Below, piece by piece: positions 51,349-59,469 of a stretch of 64,000 nucleotides of DNA (position 1 is the first letter of the stretch; each line of letters begins with the position of its first letter). Location: assembly GCA_023398575.1 (NCBI GenBank), contig JAEWSC010000064.1:1-64000 (forward strand), given 5' to 3'. A program made the translations under genes and the position numbers. The notes below the pieces were generated by a model. It was not told where the DNA came from and made no database searches. It was given only the letters and a program-made list of their open reading frames with translations. Source of the DNA: Bacillota bacterium. Lineage in GTDB: Bacteria; Bacillota; Clostridia; Christensenellales; Aristaeellaceae.

Positions 51349-52797
51349 TCAGGAAACGAACTCGGAAAATGCTGCCTTTTCTTTGTTCTCCGGCAGATAA
51401 ACGCGGAAGGATGTACCGGCACTTAGTTTTGACCGGACAGTAATGCGCCCGCCATGGGCAATCACGATAATACGGGCGATGGAAAGTCCTAACCCATGGC
51501 CGCCTGTACTGGATTTGCGCGCGCGGTCGGCCCGGTAAAAACGGTCGAAAACCTTGGGCAGATCTTCTGCGGAGATGCCGTTGCCAGTATCGGTAACAGA
51601 GAGCATGCAACCCTCCATCGTCTTTTTGACGCCAAGGGTGATGGTGCCGCCGGCAGGTGTGTACTTGACGGCATTGTCGCATAGAACGCGCATAACTTGC
51701 TTGAGCATATTTTTATCAGCGGTGATTTGACAATGCTCCATGGGAGAAAGCAAGAACGTGTGATTTGGGGATAACATTTTTGCTTCTCTGTGCAGCGTTG
51801 CCACTACTTCCAAAGGATCAAAGGCTTCCATTTCCAATAGCAGCGTTTTCTTGTCATGCCTGGCCAGGAACAAAAGACTCTCTACAAGCTCCTTCATGCT
51901 GGCTGTCTCCTGGGCGATGGCGGCAATGCCTTCTTCCAGCACAGCCTTGTCCTCCTTGCCCCAACGGTCAAGCATGTTGATATACCCTTGCAAAACGGAT
52001 ATGGGGGTGCGGAGTTCATGGGAGGCATCGCTGACAAACTGCTTCTGGCTGTTGTAGCTTAACTCAATACGGTCCAGCATGCTGTTGATAACGACGGCCA
52101 GATCCTTCAACTCGTTTTTGGTACCGGCGATGTTCAGCCGGTTGGACAGGTTATTGGCGCTGAGGGTAGCTGCCATGTCGGCAATTTCACGCAGGGGTTT
52201 CAATACCGATTTATTCAGCCGGTTTCGCTTTCTTAAAAAGCGCCATACCCGCAAAAGATCACATAAAAGTATGCCGCCCATCAGGTAGAGCCAGATTTCC
52301 AGACGTTCTCTAAGATCAAAGGAAACGATGAGCGTACCTTGCTGCGTATCACGAACCAGGTTCAATACAGGAGGCCAGCGGAAAAGATCGTATGAAACAG
52401 CTTTTTGAATGTAATAGCTTGCCCGGCTTGAACCTTCGGATGGGATGATATCATGGCTGATGACCGCAGTCGCACCACGGTCCATGACCTGTAGCGCCGT
52501 ATAGCTGTCACCATTTTCTGGCCTGATGTTGGATACCCTGTCCATGGTTCTGAGCATGGACGGTATCTGTGCAGCGGAAAAGATGACGGTCATCAACAGC
52601 ATCAGGGGCAAGGTAGTACGCAGTAGTTGCCAGGCATAATGAATGGCAATGCGCAGTGTCAGTGAAAAGCGTAGATTGCTGATCAATGCACTTGCTCGCC
52701 GATTAACGCCGCCACTTACACGATTAATGCCCCGATCCTCCCCATGGGGGCGGGCCGGCCTTTGTCTTCTTTTTTTCTTATTGTCACTTGTCTTCAT
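51349..52797 (-). CDS. Sensor histidine kinase
   Basis: 482 residues from ATG 52797. Two membrane segments (LLRTTLPLMLLMTVIFSA near 70; YLMGGILLCDLL near 180) flank an extracellular region of about 90 residues with no known domain. HAMP follows, then the His-box SDASHELRTPISVLQGY and an ATPase domain with NAVKYTP, DTGNGISAEDL and GGHGLGLSIA. A basic N-terminal tail (KKKRRQRP) precedes the first segment. The gene overlaps the response regulator gene by 14 bases. It likely phosphorylates that regulator in response to a cell-envelope signal, an inference from the membrane DUF4342 protein in the same operon. Confidence 0.93.
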   Translation of the reverse strand: MKTSDNKKKRRQRPARPHGEDRGINRVSGGVNRRASALISNLRFSLTLRIAIHYAWQLLRTTLPLMLLMTVIFSAAQIPSMLRTMDRVSNIRPENGDSYTALQVMDRGATAVISHDIIPSEGSSRASYYIQKAVSYDLFRWPPVLNLVRDTQQGTLIVSFDLRERLEIWLYLMGGILLCDLLRVWRFLRKRNRLNKSVLKPLREIADMAATLSANNLSNRLNIAGTKNELKDLAVVINSMLDRIELSYNSQKQFVSDASHELRTPISVLQGYINMLDRWGKEDKAVLEEGIAAIAQETASMKELVESLLFLARHDKKTLLLEMEAFDPLEVVATLHREAKMLSPNHTFLLSPMEHCQITADKNMLKQVMRVLCDNAVKYTPAGGTITLGVKKTMEGCMLSVTDTGNGISAEDLPKVFDRFYRADRARKSSTGGHGLGLSIARIIVIAHGGRITVRSKLSAGTSFRVYLPENKEKAAFSEFVS

Positions 52798-53470
52798 ATT
52801 GGAACATATACCCCACAGCACGGATGGTCTGAATGCACTTTACGTGAAAACGATCATCGATCTTTTGACGGAGATAGCGGATGTACACATCTACAATGTT
52901 TGTTTCCCCGGCATACTCATAGCCCCATACATCGTTGAGCAGCACATCACGGCTCATGGCTGTGCCGGAATGCTCCATCAAGCAGCGAAGAAGGTCAAAC
53001 TCCTTCTTTGTCAACTGCAGCGGCTCCCCATCAAAGGATGCACTGTAGCTGGCAGGGTCCACCTTTAATTTGCCCACGTTTAGGGAGGAAGTTGAGCCAC
53101 CCTGGCCGGCCCGATGCTTTTTCAGGCCGACACGTATGCGTGCCAGTAATTCTTCGATGGCAAAAGGCTTGGTCATATAGTCGTCTGCGCCCATATCCAG
53201 CCCCATCACCTTATCGCTGACATCATCTTTGGCGGTAAGCATAATGATAGGCAAGTCGCTGACATGCCGAAGCCTGCGGCAAACCTCAATACCTGATAGT
53301 TCAGGGAGCATCAGATCCAAAATCAGCAAATCCGGCTGCCAGCTTTCGCACGCTTCCAGACCGCTTCTTCCATCAAAAGCAGTACGCACCTCATAGCCCT
53401 CATGCTTGAGCTCTAGTTCCAAAAAACGGGCAATTTTCTGTTCGTCCTCAATGATCATGATCTTAGGCAT
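52784..53470 (-). CDS. OmpR-family response regulator
   Basis: 228 residues. The receiver has IIEDEQ (acidic pair), Asp52 (LLILDLMLPELSG), the Thr of MLTAKDD and Lys of TKPF. The C-terminal winged helix is of OmpR/PhoB type (LTKKEFDLLRCLMEHSG, VWGYEYAGETNIVDVYIRYLRQKI). Start ATG 53470 (MPKIMIIEDE), with AAAGGAAG upstream; a longer frame to 53503 adds only linker-like residues. PhoB/OmpR regulators bind direct repeats with 11-bp period, which exist upstream of the operon at 54362-54400. Confidence 0.95.
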   Translation of the reverse strand: MPKIMIIEDEQKIARFLELELKHEGYEVRTAFDGRSGLEACESWQPDLLILDLMLPELSGIEVCRRLRHVSDLPIIMLTAKDDVSDKVMGLDMGADDYMTKPFAIEELLARIRVGLKKHRAGQGGSTSSLNVGKLKVDPASYSASFDGEPLQLTKKEFDLLRCLMEHSGTAMSRDVLLNDVWGYEYAGETNIVDVYIRYLRQKIDDRFHVKCIQTIRAVGYMFQYEDK

Positions 53471-53540
53471 GGGGGGATACTTCCTTTCGGGTGAATGATA
53501 CACGCATTATATCACAAAAGCGGATGACAGCCTATCTGAT

Positions 53541-53571
53541 AAAACGCAAACCGCCGCAGCTTACACTGCGG
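53541..53571 (-). terminator. Hairpin between DUF4342 gene and response regulator gene
   Basis: Minus strand: CCGCAG with CTGCGG around a 6-base loop (53554-53571), then GGTTTGCGTTTT. The stem is short, so it is more likely partial termination or attenuation than a full stop. Confidence 0.5.
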
Positions 53572-53588
53572 ACGGCATGCAGGCACTG

Positions 53589-54263
53589 TTATTCGATGGT
53601 CGCCTCGCTGAAGCCGTCATCTTCCTCACGCACTTCCACCTTGCCGTTGTCCTGATACTGAACTGATACAGGCGTGGTCTGTGCTTTGGGGGCGGGAGGC
53701 GTCTGCTCGGCAGGTGCGGGACGGCTGGTTTCAGACTGGTAGAAGCTGCGGCCGTCTTCCTGCTTGGGGGCTGCCTGCTTTTCGGCGGGGGTGAATTCCT
53801 TGGCAAAGCTGTTGACAGTGCTTTTTACATTCTGAGCAGCGTTCTTTACCATGGATTCCAGATTGTCACCGGCAAAGTCAGCACTGTCGGTAACAAAACT
53901 GACACGGTAGCCCAGCACCAGCAGAACAATTAAGCCCAGGATTACAAGGTGGGGGCTGATCAGCAGGGAAATTAGGGAAAACAGCAAGGACAAGTTAATG
54001 ATGGTAACAGATCCCTTTTTTACTACGAAGCGAAAGCGGTACAGGCGGCCGAAGAAGTTGGAAGCCTTTTTTGCATTGACGCCGTTCGTATGTGTAAAGT
54101 GCTTCTGTTCGGCTTGTGGCTTAATGCGGCCATTGCGCTCCAGATCCACCAAAGCCCTGGCCAGGTTGCCGTTGTGGTACTCCAGAAGATTGACGGCCTC
54201 TTCGTAGCTGATACCGCTCTTGCGGCGCAAAATTTCAATGTCCTCGATGGTGTAACGTTCCAT
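53589..54263 (-). CDS. DUF4342 membrane protein with N-terminal UBA-like domain
   Basis: 224 residues. Residues 1-50 form a UBA/TS-N-like three-helix domain (IEDIEILRRKSGISYEEAVN, then LLEYHNGNLARALVDLE). Residues about 75-130 are DUF4342, with a long hydrophobic hairpin (TIINLSLLFSLISLLISPHL, VILGLIVLLVLGYRVSFV). The tail is Pro/Gln/Glu-rich and probably disordered, ending in an acidic stretch. Function is unknown; the same domain pair occurs beside two-component systems in Clostridia. It is the first gene of the kinase operon, just behind a four-repeat operator. Confidence 0.85.
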   Translation of the reverse strand: MERYTIEDIEILRRKSGISYEEAVNLLEYHNGNLARALVDLERNGRIKPQAEQKHFTHTNGVNAKKASNFFGRLYRFRFVVKKGSVTIINLSLLFSLISLLISPHLVILGLIVLLVLGYRVSFVTDSADFAGDNLESMVKNAAQNVKSTVNSFAKEFTPAEKQAAPKQEDGRSFYQSETSRPAPAEQTPPAPKAQTTPVSVQYQDNGKVEVREEDDGFSEATIE

Positions 54264-54333
54264 AAACCATTTCCTCCTCGCGGTATCAAACCGTGTTTTG
54301 TGTCAGTGTTCAGCATGTTTTGCTGATGGTGTA

Positions 54334-54339
54334 ATGATA
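54334..54339 (-). promoter_or_regulatory. -10 element of the DUF4342/kinase operon
   Basis: Minus-strand TATCAT (54334-54339) with no good -35 at 17 bases (AAGCAC). A weak -35 with activator repeats next to it is typical of PhoB/PhoP-type promoters. Predicted start near 54327. Confidence 0.45.
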
Positions 54340-54361
54340 ACATGGTTCATGTCCTTGTGCT

Positions 54362-54400
54362 TGAGAATGCGCTGACAATTTCATGAGAAATTCATGAGAA
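54362..54400 (-). promoter_or_regulatory. Four direct repeats with exact 11-bp period (OmpR/PhoB-type operator)
   Basis: Plus strand: TGAGAA (54362), TGACAA (54373), TGAGAA (54384), TGAGAA (54395), each followed by five bases; on the minus strand they read TTCTCA or TTGTCA. The nearest repeat lies around -35 to -40 of the predicted DUF4342 promoter, so the operon's own response regulator probably binds there as activator. Confidence 0.72.
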
Positions 54401-54473
54401 TTGACAAGCTTTGTTTTCAGAAAAGGATTCGCTGTGGTATCATGGTAAAAAAAAACGTGGGAGTACACAAAGG

Positions 54474-55073
54474 ATGGAGCTGTTTTTGATACGTCACGGT
54501 CAGTCTGAGGCCGACCTTTTAAAGGTGCATGAAGGAAGGGCTGACTTTCCATTGACTAAGGAAGGCGTAATGCAGGCTCAGGTGATGGCATTATGGATGG
54601 CGGAGACATACCCACCAGACCGTATTTATGCCAGTACCTTAAAGCGTGCAGCGCAGACGGCAGAGATTCTAGGTAAAGCCTGCGGTCTTACGCCCTTATA
54701 CGATGCGGAACTTATGGAGCGCAACAACGGCCTGTTGGCAGGTTTGGATTTTACTGTTGCAAAAGAAATATATCCGCAGGATGACCATCTGCCGATTCAT
54801 AGAGCGCTGTACAATGCAGAGCCGGCGCTGGATTTTCGCTGCCGGGCAGAACGGGTACTTTCAAAAATACTGGAAGAATCAAATAGTATTAAGCGGGTGG
54901 CCATTGTTTCCCATGGCCGTATGATTAATCAGCTATTTCATTGTTTACTGCAGCTTCCCATTAATTGCAGCACATCCTTTATGACTGGAGATACAGGCAT
55001 CCACTGTTTCCGCATTCGGGAGGATGGAATAACACTTCTGTTTTCGAACATGACGGAGCACATGCAAAAATGA
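54474..55073 (+). CDS. Histidine phosphatase family protein
   Basis: 199 residues. The phosphoglycerate-mutase-like RHG motif is LIRHGQSEADL (His8), with an ASTLKRAAQTAEI arm, a LMERNNGLLAGL segment containing Glu near residue 82, and the second catalytic His in VSHGRMINQ. Substrates of such short members range from sugar phosphates and cobalamin precursors to phosphoproteins; this one is not assigned. Start ATG 54474, with GGGAG about 10 bases upstream. It lies divergently from the kinase operon; a clear promoter was not found. Confidence 0.9.
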   Translation: MELFLIRHGQSEADLLKVHEGRADFPLTKEGVMQAQVMALWMAETYPPDRIYASTLKRAAQTAEILGKACGLTPLYDAELMERNNGLLAGLDFTVAKEIYPQDDHLPIHRALYNAEPALDFRCRAERVLSKILEESNSIKRVAIVSHGRMINQLFHCLLQLPINCSTSFMTGDTGIHCFRIREDGITLLFSNMTEHMQK

Positions 55074-55094
55074 TTTTATAAATATCAAAGCATA

Positions 55095-55123
55095 TTGACA
55101 AATTCTTATGAGATGAATATAAT
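55095..55123 (+). promoter_or_regulatory. Consensus promoter of the small-protein/ArsR operon
   Basis: TTGACA (55095-55100), 17 bases, TATAAT (55118-55123), a perfect SigmaA match. The spacer and -10 hold the imperfect palindrome ATTC...GAAT (55102-55118), a plausible ArsR-family operator. Confidence 0.88.
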
Positions 55124-55146
55124 ACCATGTGTAAGGAGTGATTTTG

Positions 55147-55518
55147 ATGGATATGAAATTAATTCTTGATTTGCATGACCAGTTTCTGAGCAGAAAACTG
55201 GAAGAACTGGAGCATAAGATCAGTTTTCTCACAATGGATCAACGAAAGGACGAAGCAAATCTATTTAAAGCAAAACGGAATGTCTTTGACATCTTTCGAA
55301 AAATGGTAATTGCCTCCCGGAAAGAAGGAGATAGCTCCATAAAGGCCTATCAAGGATATTTACAATCCATCCCGCAAAACTGGTATGCGGCTAAGGAACA
55401 GGCAGTTAAGCACGGGGATGTGGAAAAGCAGACAGTGGAGGATATGAAACTAACAGCCCTAAGTGAAATAATTCGGCATTTGAAAGACACAATGGGGGAA
55501 AGAGGGGATTCACTATGA
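55147..55518 (+). CDS. Small helical protein of unknown function, coupled to an ArsR-type gene
   Basis: 123 residues; not recognised. It is almost all alpha-helical and highly charged (KLEELEHKISFLTMDQRKDE, FRKMVIASRKEGDSSIKAY, LSEIIRHLKDTM), with a central PQNWYAAKEQAVKHGD stretch. There is no signal peptide or membrane segment. ATG 55147 is eight bases from AAGGAG; a GTG at 55138 lies on the binding site itself. Its stop overlaps the start of the ArsR-type gene (ATGA), so the two are made together and may interact. Confidence 0.75.
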   Translation: MDMKLILDLHDQFLSRKLEELEHKISFLTMDQRKDEANLFKAKRNVFDIFRKMVIASRKEGDSSIKAYQGYLQSIPQNWYAAKEQAVKHGDVEKQTVEDMKLTALSEIIRHLKDTMGERGDSL

Positions 55519-56093
55519 CCGAAGCGGTTGAACTGTTTAAATGCCTGGCCGACAAATCCAGGCTTCAGATATTATCCGGCTTGATGAATGAGCCGATGTA
55601 CGTGGAACTGATTGCACAACGGCTTGCGTTGACGCCTTCTACGGTATCCTTCCACTTGAAAAAGCTGGAGACAGCCGGCTTGGTTACTGCGCAAAAGGAG
55701 CAATACTACACTGTATACACGCTCAAAGAGGGTGCTTTGAAGCAAACCATCGAGAGCTTTTTACAAGGTGAAACCAATGATAAAAGTGTGGAAGAAAAGA
55801 GGGAAGAGGAATATCGCCGCAAGGTGCTTGACAGCTTTTTCGCTTATGGAAAATTGAAAAATTTGCCGGTCCAGCATAAGAAGAAGCGCATCGTGCTCGA
55901 AGAGATGGTGAAAGTATTTCAACCTGGGATAAAGTACACGGAGAAGGAAGTCAATATCATGATTGCTGATGTGTATGAGGATTTTTGTACACTGCGGCGG
56001 GAGATGATTATTGAACGGCTGCTTGACCGCGACCATGGCCTGTATTGGCGGATGGACAATGAGGGAAAAGCAGTCGAGACTGAACAAGCATAA
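55515..56093 (+). CDS. ArsR-family regulator fused to DUF2087
   Basis: 192 residues. Residues 1-90 are an ArsR winged helix (FKCLADKSRLQILSGLMNEPM, LALTPSTVSFHLKKLETAGL, YYTVYTL). No metal-binding Cys pair is seen in the recognition helix, so it is not a typical metal sensor. Residues about 115-180 are DUF2087 (KNLPVQHKKKRIVLEEMVKVF, YTEKEVNIMIADVYEDFCTLRRE, and ...LLDRDHGLYWR). This fusion is widespread in Firmicutes but its signal is unknown. It probably represses its own consensus promoter. Bases 56094-56274 downstream contain no gene or RNA that I can support. Confidence 0.9.
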   Translation: MTEAVELFKCLADKSRLQILSGLMNEPMYVELIAQRLALTPSTVSFHLKKLETAGLVTAQKEQYYTVYTLKEGALKQTIESFLQGETNDKSVEEKREEEYRRKVLDSFFAYGKLKNLPVQHKKKRIVLEEMVKVFQPGIKYTEKEVNIMIADVYEDFCTLRREMIIERLLDRDHGLYWRMDNEGKAVETEQA

Positions 56094-56274
56094 CGAACCT
56101 TTATTTGTTTAGGTATGGTACACCTGGTCCCGGGTTGGATAAGGCCCCAAAGAGCTATTTATGGATAGCGGTATCAGACTAGCCCGGTTGTATTTGGCAA
56201 GTTTCAGGGTTGTTTGTTTTGATTACGCTTCATCATGAAACAATCAAAGAGGATGCATCAATTTCCAGTAAAGC

Positions 56275-56316
56275 AAAAATGCTCACGCGCCGTGTATTCG
56301 GTGCGTGAGCATTTTT
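56275..56316. terminator. Terminator of pflA (symmetric)
   Basis: A 14-bp perfect stem, AAAAATGCTCACGC with GCGTGAGCATTTTT, and a 14-base loop. It touches the pflA stop codon and can also end plus-strand transcripts from the ArsR operon. Confidence 0.92.
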
Positions 56317-57049
56317 AGTCTTTTAAGAGTACCTTCAAATTTCGTGATTCAAATATTCCGCGGGCCATTGCTAGTGTTTTCTTATCCGGAGGCTCGATAT
56401 CGGCAAGCGCATAAGGCAGCCGAAGCTCTTTCCATTTGTACTCGCCCATTTTGTGAAAGGGCAAAAGCTCCACCAGCTCAATGCAGGAAAAATACGTCAA
56501 GTAATCCGCCAGGTTTTCCAACAACTGCTTATCCAGTGTGTATCCAGGTACCAGCACATGACGCAGCCAAACGGGTTTGCCTTTTGTCTCGCAGTAGGCA
56601 AGCGTAGCAAGGGTATCTTCATTACTGCGGCCGGTAAGCGCTTTACACAAATCATTATCCAGTGCTTTGATATCCAGCAGGATCATCTTGGCGGCATCAA
56701 TCGCCTCACGGGAAATGGAGAGGGGAACAGCGCCGGCGGTATCCAGCGCTGTATGAATGCCTAGGTTCTCACACTTTTTCAGTATATCCGCCACAAACTC
56801 AGGCTGCAAAAGCGGCTCACCGCCGGACAGGGTCACGCCGCCGGAACGGATGAAGTGCTTATAGGTGAGAACATCCGCAATAACTTCATCTGAATCCATC
56901 GCTTTACCACTGCCCATTTGCCAGGTATCCGGATTGTGGCAGTATTTGCAGCGAAGTCCACAGCCCTGCAAAAACAAGACATAGCGTATGCCAGGACCAT
57001 CCAATGTACCAAAGCTTTCTATGGAGTGTATGCGGCCTGTCACGCCCAT
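56315..57049 (-). CDS. pflA: Pyruvate formate-lyase activating enzyme
   Basis: Radical SAM enzyme of 244 residues that installs the glycyl radical on PflB. The cluster motif CGLRCKYCHNPDTW (CxxxCxxC) is intact, followed by GGVTLSGGEPLLQPEF (SAM binding), HTALDTAG and LLDIKALD. No extra ferredoxin insert is present, so it is of the PflA type and not a larger glycyl-radical activase. AAAAGGAG precedes the ATG. It lies 57 bases after pflB on the same strand and ends in a strong terminator. Confidence 0.97.
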   Translation of the reverse strand: MGVTGRIHSIESFGTLDGPGIRYVLFLQGCGLRCKYCHNPDTWQMGSGKAMDSDEVIADVLTYKHFIRSGGVTLSGGEPLLQPEFVADILKKCENLGIHTALDTAGAVPLSISREAIDAAKMILLDIKALDNDLCKALTGRSNEDTLATLAYCETKGKPVWLRHVLVPGYTLDKQLLENLADYLTYFSCIELVELLPFHKMGEYKWKELRLPYALADIEPPDKKTLAMARGIFESRNLKVLLKD

Positions 57050-57106
57050 AAAATCACACTCCTTTTCAGGCTTCTTTGCTCTTCCTCCATCCTTGTCACA
57101 AGCTTA

Positions 57107-59308
57107 TCAAAAGCGCTCATGGAAGGTGCGATGGAGCACATCAAGCTGCTGTTCACGGGTGAGCTTGATGAAGTTTACGGCATAGCCGCTGACACGTATG
57201 GTGAGCTGCGGATACTTTTCCGGATGGTCCATCGCATCCAGCAGCACATCTTTATTCAGAACATTCACGTTGATATGGTGGCCGTTCTCCGCGAAGAAGC
57301 CATCCATCAAGCCAACCAGGTTTGTCACCTTTTGATCGGATGTTTTACCCAAAGCACCAGGAACAATGCTGAAGGTGTAGGAAATACCGTCTTCCGCGTG
57401 ATCGTAGGGGAGTTTGGCAACGCTCTTCATGCTTGCCACACATCCCTTCACATCACGGCCATGCATGGGGTTGGCGCCAGGGGCAAAAGGCTCGCCCTGT
57501 TTGCGCCCATCGGGGGTGGAACCAGTCTTCTTCCCATACACAACGTTGGAGGTAATGGTAAGCACTGAAAGGGTGGGAACAGATTCACGATACGTGCGGT
57601 GCGTACGCATTTTGCTCATAAAACTCTTCACCACATCAATGGCGATGGCATCGGCTGTGTCATCATTGTTGCCATATTTGGGGAAATCGCCTTCAATTGC
57701 AAAATCAACGGCCAGACCCTCTTCATTGCGAATGGTCTTGACCTTGGCATATTTGATGGCGGAAAGACTGTCGGCTACAACGCTCAAGCCAGCGATACCG
57801 CCAGCCATGGTGCGCAAAATTTCTTCGTCATGAAGCGCCATTTCCAGCCGCTCGTAGCAGTATTTATCGTGCATATAGTGAATGACATTTAATGTATTCA
57901 CATAGAGCTTGGAAAGCCATTCGCACATGGAATCAAACTTCCTGCGAACCTCGTCATAAGACAGGTATTCCGATGTGATTGGAGCCGACTCAGGGCCAAC
58001 TTGCTTGCCGCTGACTTCGTCCTTTCCACCGTTGATGGCGTATAGCAGCGCTTTGGCCAGATTGGCGCGGGCGCCAAAGAACTGCATTTGCTTACCGATG
58101 CGCATAGCAGAAACGCAGCAAGCAATGCCGTAATCATCGCCATACTTGGGTCGCATAATGTCATCGTTTTCGTATTGAATAGAGGAGGTTTCTATAGAAA
58201 CCTTTGCGCAGTAATTTTTAAAGCTTTCCGGCAATCTTGCACTCCAAAGAACCGTCAGGTTAGGTTCAGGGGCAGGCCCCAAATTGGTAAGTGTATGCAG
58301 GAAACGATAGCTCATTTTGGTTACCATATGACGGCCATCTGCGCCTACACCACCCAAAACCTCTGTTACCCAGGTGGGATCACCGCTGAAAAGCTGGTCA
58401 TAGGAGGGCGTGCGCAAAAAGCGGACGATGCGCAGCTTCATGACAAAATGATCCACAAACTCCTGAATCTCTTCTTCTGTGTAGCGGCCGCTTTTCAGAT
58501 CGGTCTCAGCATAAATATCCAGGAAAGTTGACACGCGCCCAAGACTCATGGCAGCGCCATTTTGCTCCTTGACAGCGCCAAGGTATGCCATATACAGCCA
58601 TTGAATAGCTTCCTTCGTATCTGCAGCGGGGCGGGAAATATCAATACCGTAGGTGGCGGCCATCTCTGTCAATTCCTGCAGGGAACGGATTTGCTCACTC
58701 ATTTCCTCTCGTTGGCGTATGGCGGGGCTGTCCATGGTGTCAAAAACGTAGGCCTCCTTGGCCCTTTTCTTTTTCTCAATCAAAAAAGCTGTGCCGTACA
58801 GAGGTACCCTGCGGTAATCGCCGATAATGCGGCCACGGCCATAAGCGTCGGGCAGACCGGTAATAATGCCGCTGTGCCTTGCTCGCTTCATCTCATCGGT
58901 GTATACATCAAACACGCCATCATTGTGAGTTTTGCGGTACTTAAAAATATTCGCGATATCATCGGGGAGCTTTCGACCATAAGCTTCCAGTTCTGAATAG
59001 ATCAAACGAATGCCGCCAAAGGGCATAATGGCCCGCTTGAGGGGTGCATCCGTTTGCAGGCCGACAATTTTCTCCAGATCTTTATGAATATAGCCAGGTT
59101 TATGTGATGTGATGGTGGAAATGGTATTTTCATCGATATCATACACACCGCCGCGCTTTGATTCTTCCCGCATGAGCGCTGATAATTCGTCCCATAACTG
59201 AAGTGTAGCGGGTGTAGGCGATGTCAAAAAACGTTCATCGCCATCATACGGAGTATAGTTGTTGACAATAAACTCCCGGATATTGATTTCTTTTTCCAAG
59301 ATACTCAT
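57107..59308 (-). CDS. pflB: Formate C-acetyltransferase (pyruvate formate-lyase)
   Basis: Converts pyruvate and CoA to acetyl-CoA and formate under anaerobic conditions. 733 residues. The active Cys pair is in YGIACCVSAM (Cys397-Cys398), and the radical Gly is in RVSGYAV (Gly708), near the C-terminus as expected. Other family stretches are GTAFLIEKKKRAKEAYVFDTM-type in the N-terminal half and DGRKQGEPFAPGANPMHGRD. ATG 59308 is chosen behind GAGGAAGAGG; the frame is open to 59362. A Crp/Fnr-type site lies upstream at -41.5, and the divergent gene encodes an Fnr-like protein. Confidence 0.98.
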   Translation of the reverse strand: MSILEKEINIREFIVNNYTPYDGDERFLTSPTPATLQLWDELSALMREESKRGGVYDIDENTISTITSHKPGYIHKDLEKIVGLQTDAPLKRAIMPFGGIRLIYSELEAYGRKLPDDIANIFKYRKTHNDGVFDVYTDEMKRARHSGIITGLPDAYGRGRIIGDYRRVPLYGTAFLIEKKKRAKEAYVFDTMDSPAIRQREEMSEQIRSLQELTEMAATYGIDISRPAADTKEAIQWLYMAYLGAVKEQNGAAMSLGRVSTFLDIYAETDLKSGRYTEEEIQEFVDHFVMKLRIVRFLRTPSYDQLFSGDPTWVTEVLGGVGADGRHMVTKMSYRFLHTLTNLGPAPEPNLTVLWSARLPESFKNYCAKVSIETSSIQYENDDIMRPKYGDDYGIACCVSAMRIGKQMQFFGARANLAKALLYAINGGKDEVSGKQVGPESAPITSEYLSYDEVRRKFDSMCEWLSKLYVNTLNVIHYMHDKYCYERLEMALHDEEILRTMAGGIAGLSVVADSLSAIKYAKVKTIRNEEGLAVDFAIEGDFPKYGNNDDTADAIAIDVVKSFMSKMRTHRTYRESVPTLSVLTITSNVVYGKKTGSTPDGRKQGEPFAPGANPMHGRDVKGCVASMKSVAKLPYDHAEDGISYTFSIVPGALGKTSDQKVTNLVGLMDGFFAENGHHINVNVLNKDVLLDAMDHPEKYPQLTIRVSGYAVNFIKLTREQQLDVLHRTFHERF

Positions 59309-59353
59309 CTGTCCTCTTCCTCTTTTCTGCAATGGGCAGCCAGTTACTTTTAT

Positions 59354-59359
59354 ATTGTA
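59354..59359 (-). promoter_or_regulatory. -10 element of the pflBA promoter
   Basis: Minus-strand TACAAT; predicted start near 59347, about 39 bases before the pflB ATG. No good -35 is present, as expected for an activator-dependent promoter. An alternative -10, TATAAA, overlaps at 59349-59354. Confidence 0.6.
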
Positions 59360-59381
59360 CAAAAAGCCACTGGTTCATGCC

Positions 59382-59395
59382 GTGATTTGAATCAC
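59382..59395. promoter_or_regulatory. Crp/Fnr-type binding site
   Basis: GTGATT-TG-AATCAC, arms perfect, core TGAT-N4-ATCA as in Fnr boxes and GTGA-N6-TCAC as in Gram-positive Fnr/Crp boxes. Centred at 59388.5, it is at -41.5 relative to the start predicted from TACAAT, the class II activator position. Confidence 0.8.
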
Positions 59396-59409
59396 ATTCA
59401 TTGCTTTTC

Positions 59410-59439
59410 TTGACAGTTTTATGTATTTACACGTATAGT
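59410..59439 (+). promoter_or_regulatory. Promoter of the fnr-like gene
   Basis: TTGACA (59410-59415), 18 bases, TATAGT (59434-59439). The Crp/Fnr site lies about 15 bases upstream of the -35. Confidence 0.68.
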
Positions 59440-59469
59440 ATATCATAAGGAGTACAAGGAGGTCACCTC

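Noticed and set aside
54401..54443. Promoter for the histidine phosphatase gene in the region next to the four repeats
   Set aside because: TTGACA at 54401 has no -10 at a usable distance, and TTTTCA-N18-TATCAT is too weak to assert.
56094..56274. Possible small RNA or gene remnant between the ArsR-type gene and pflA
   Set aside because: No promoter, open frame or conserved RNA motif was found; only the terminator at its end is supported.
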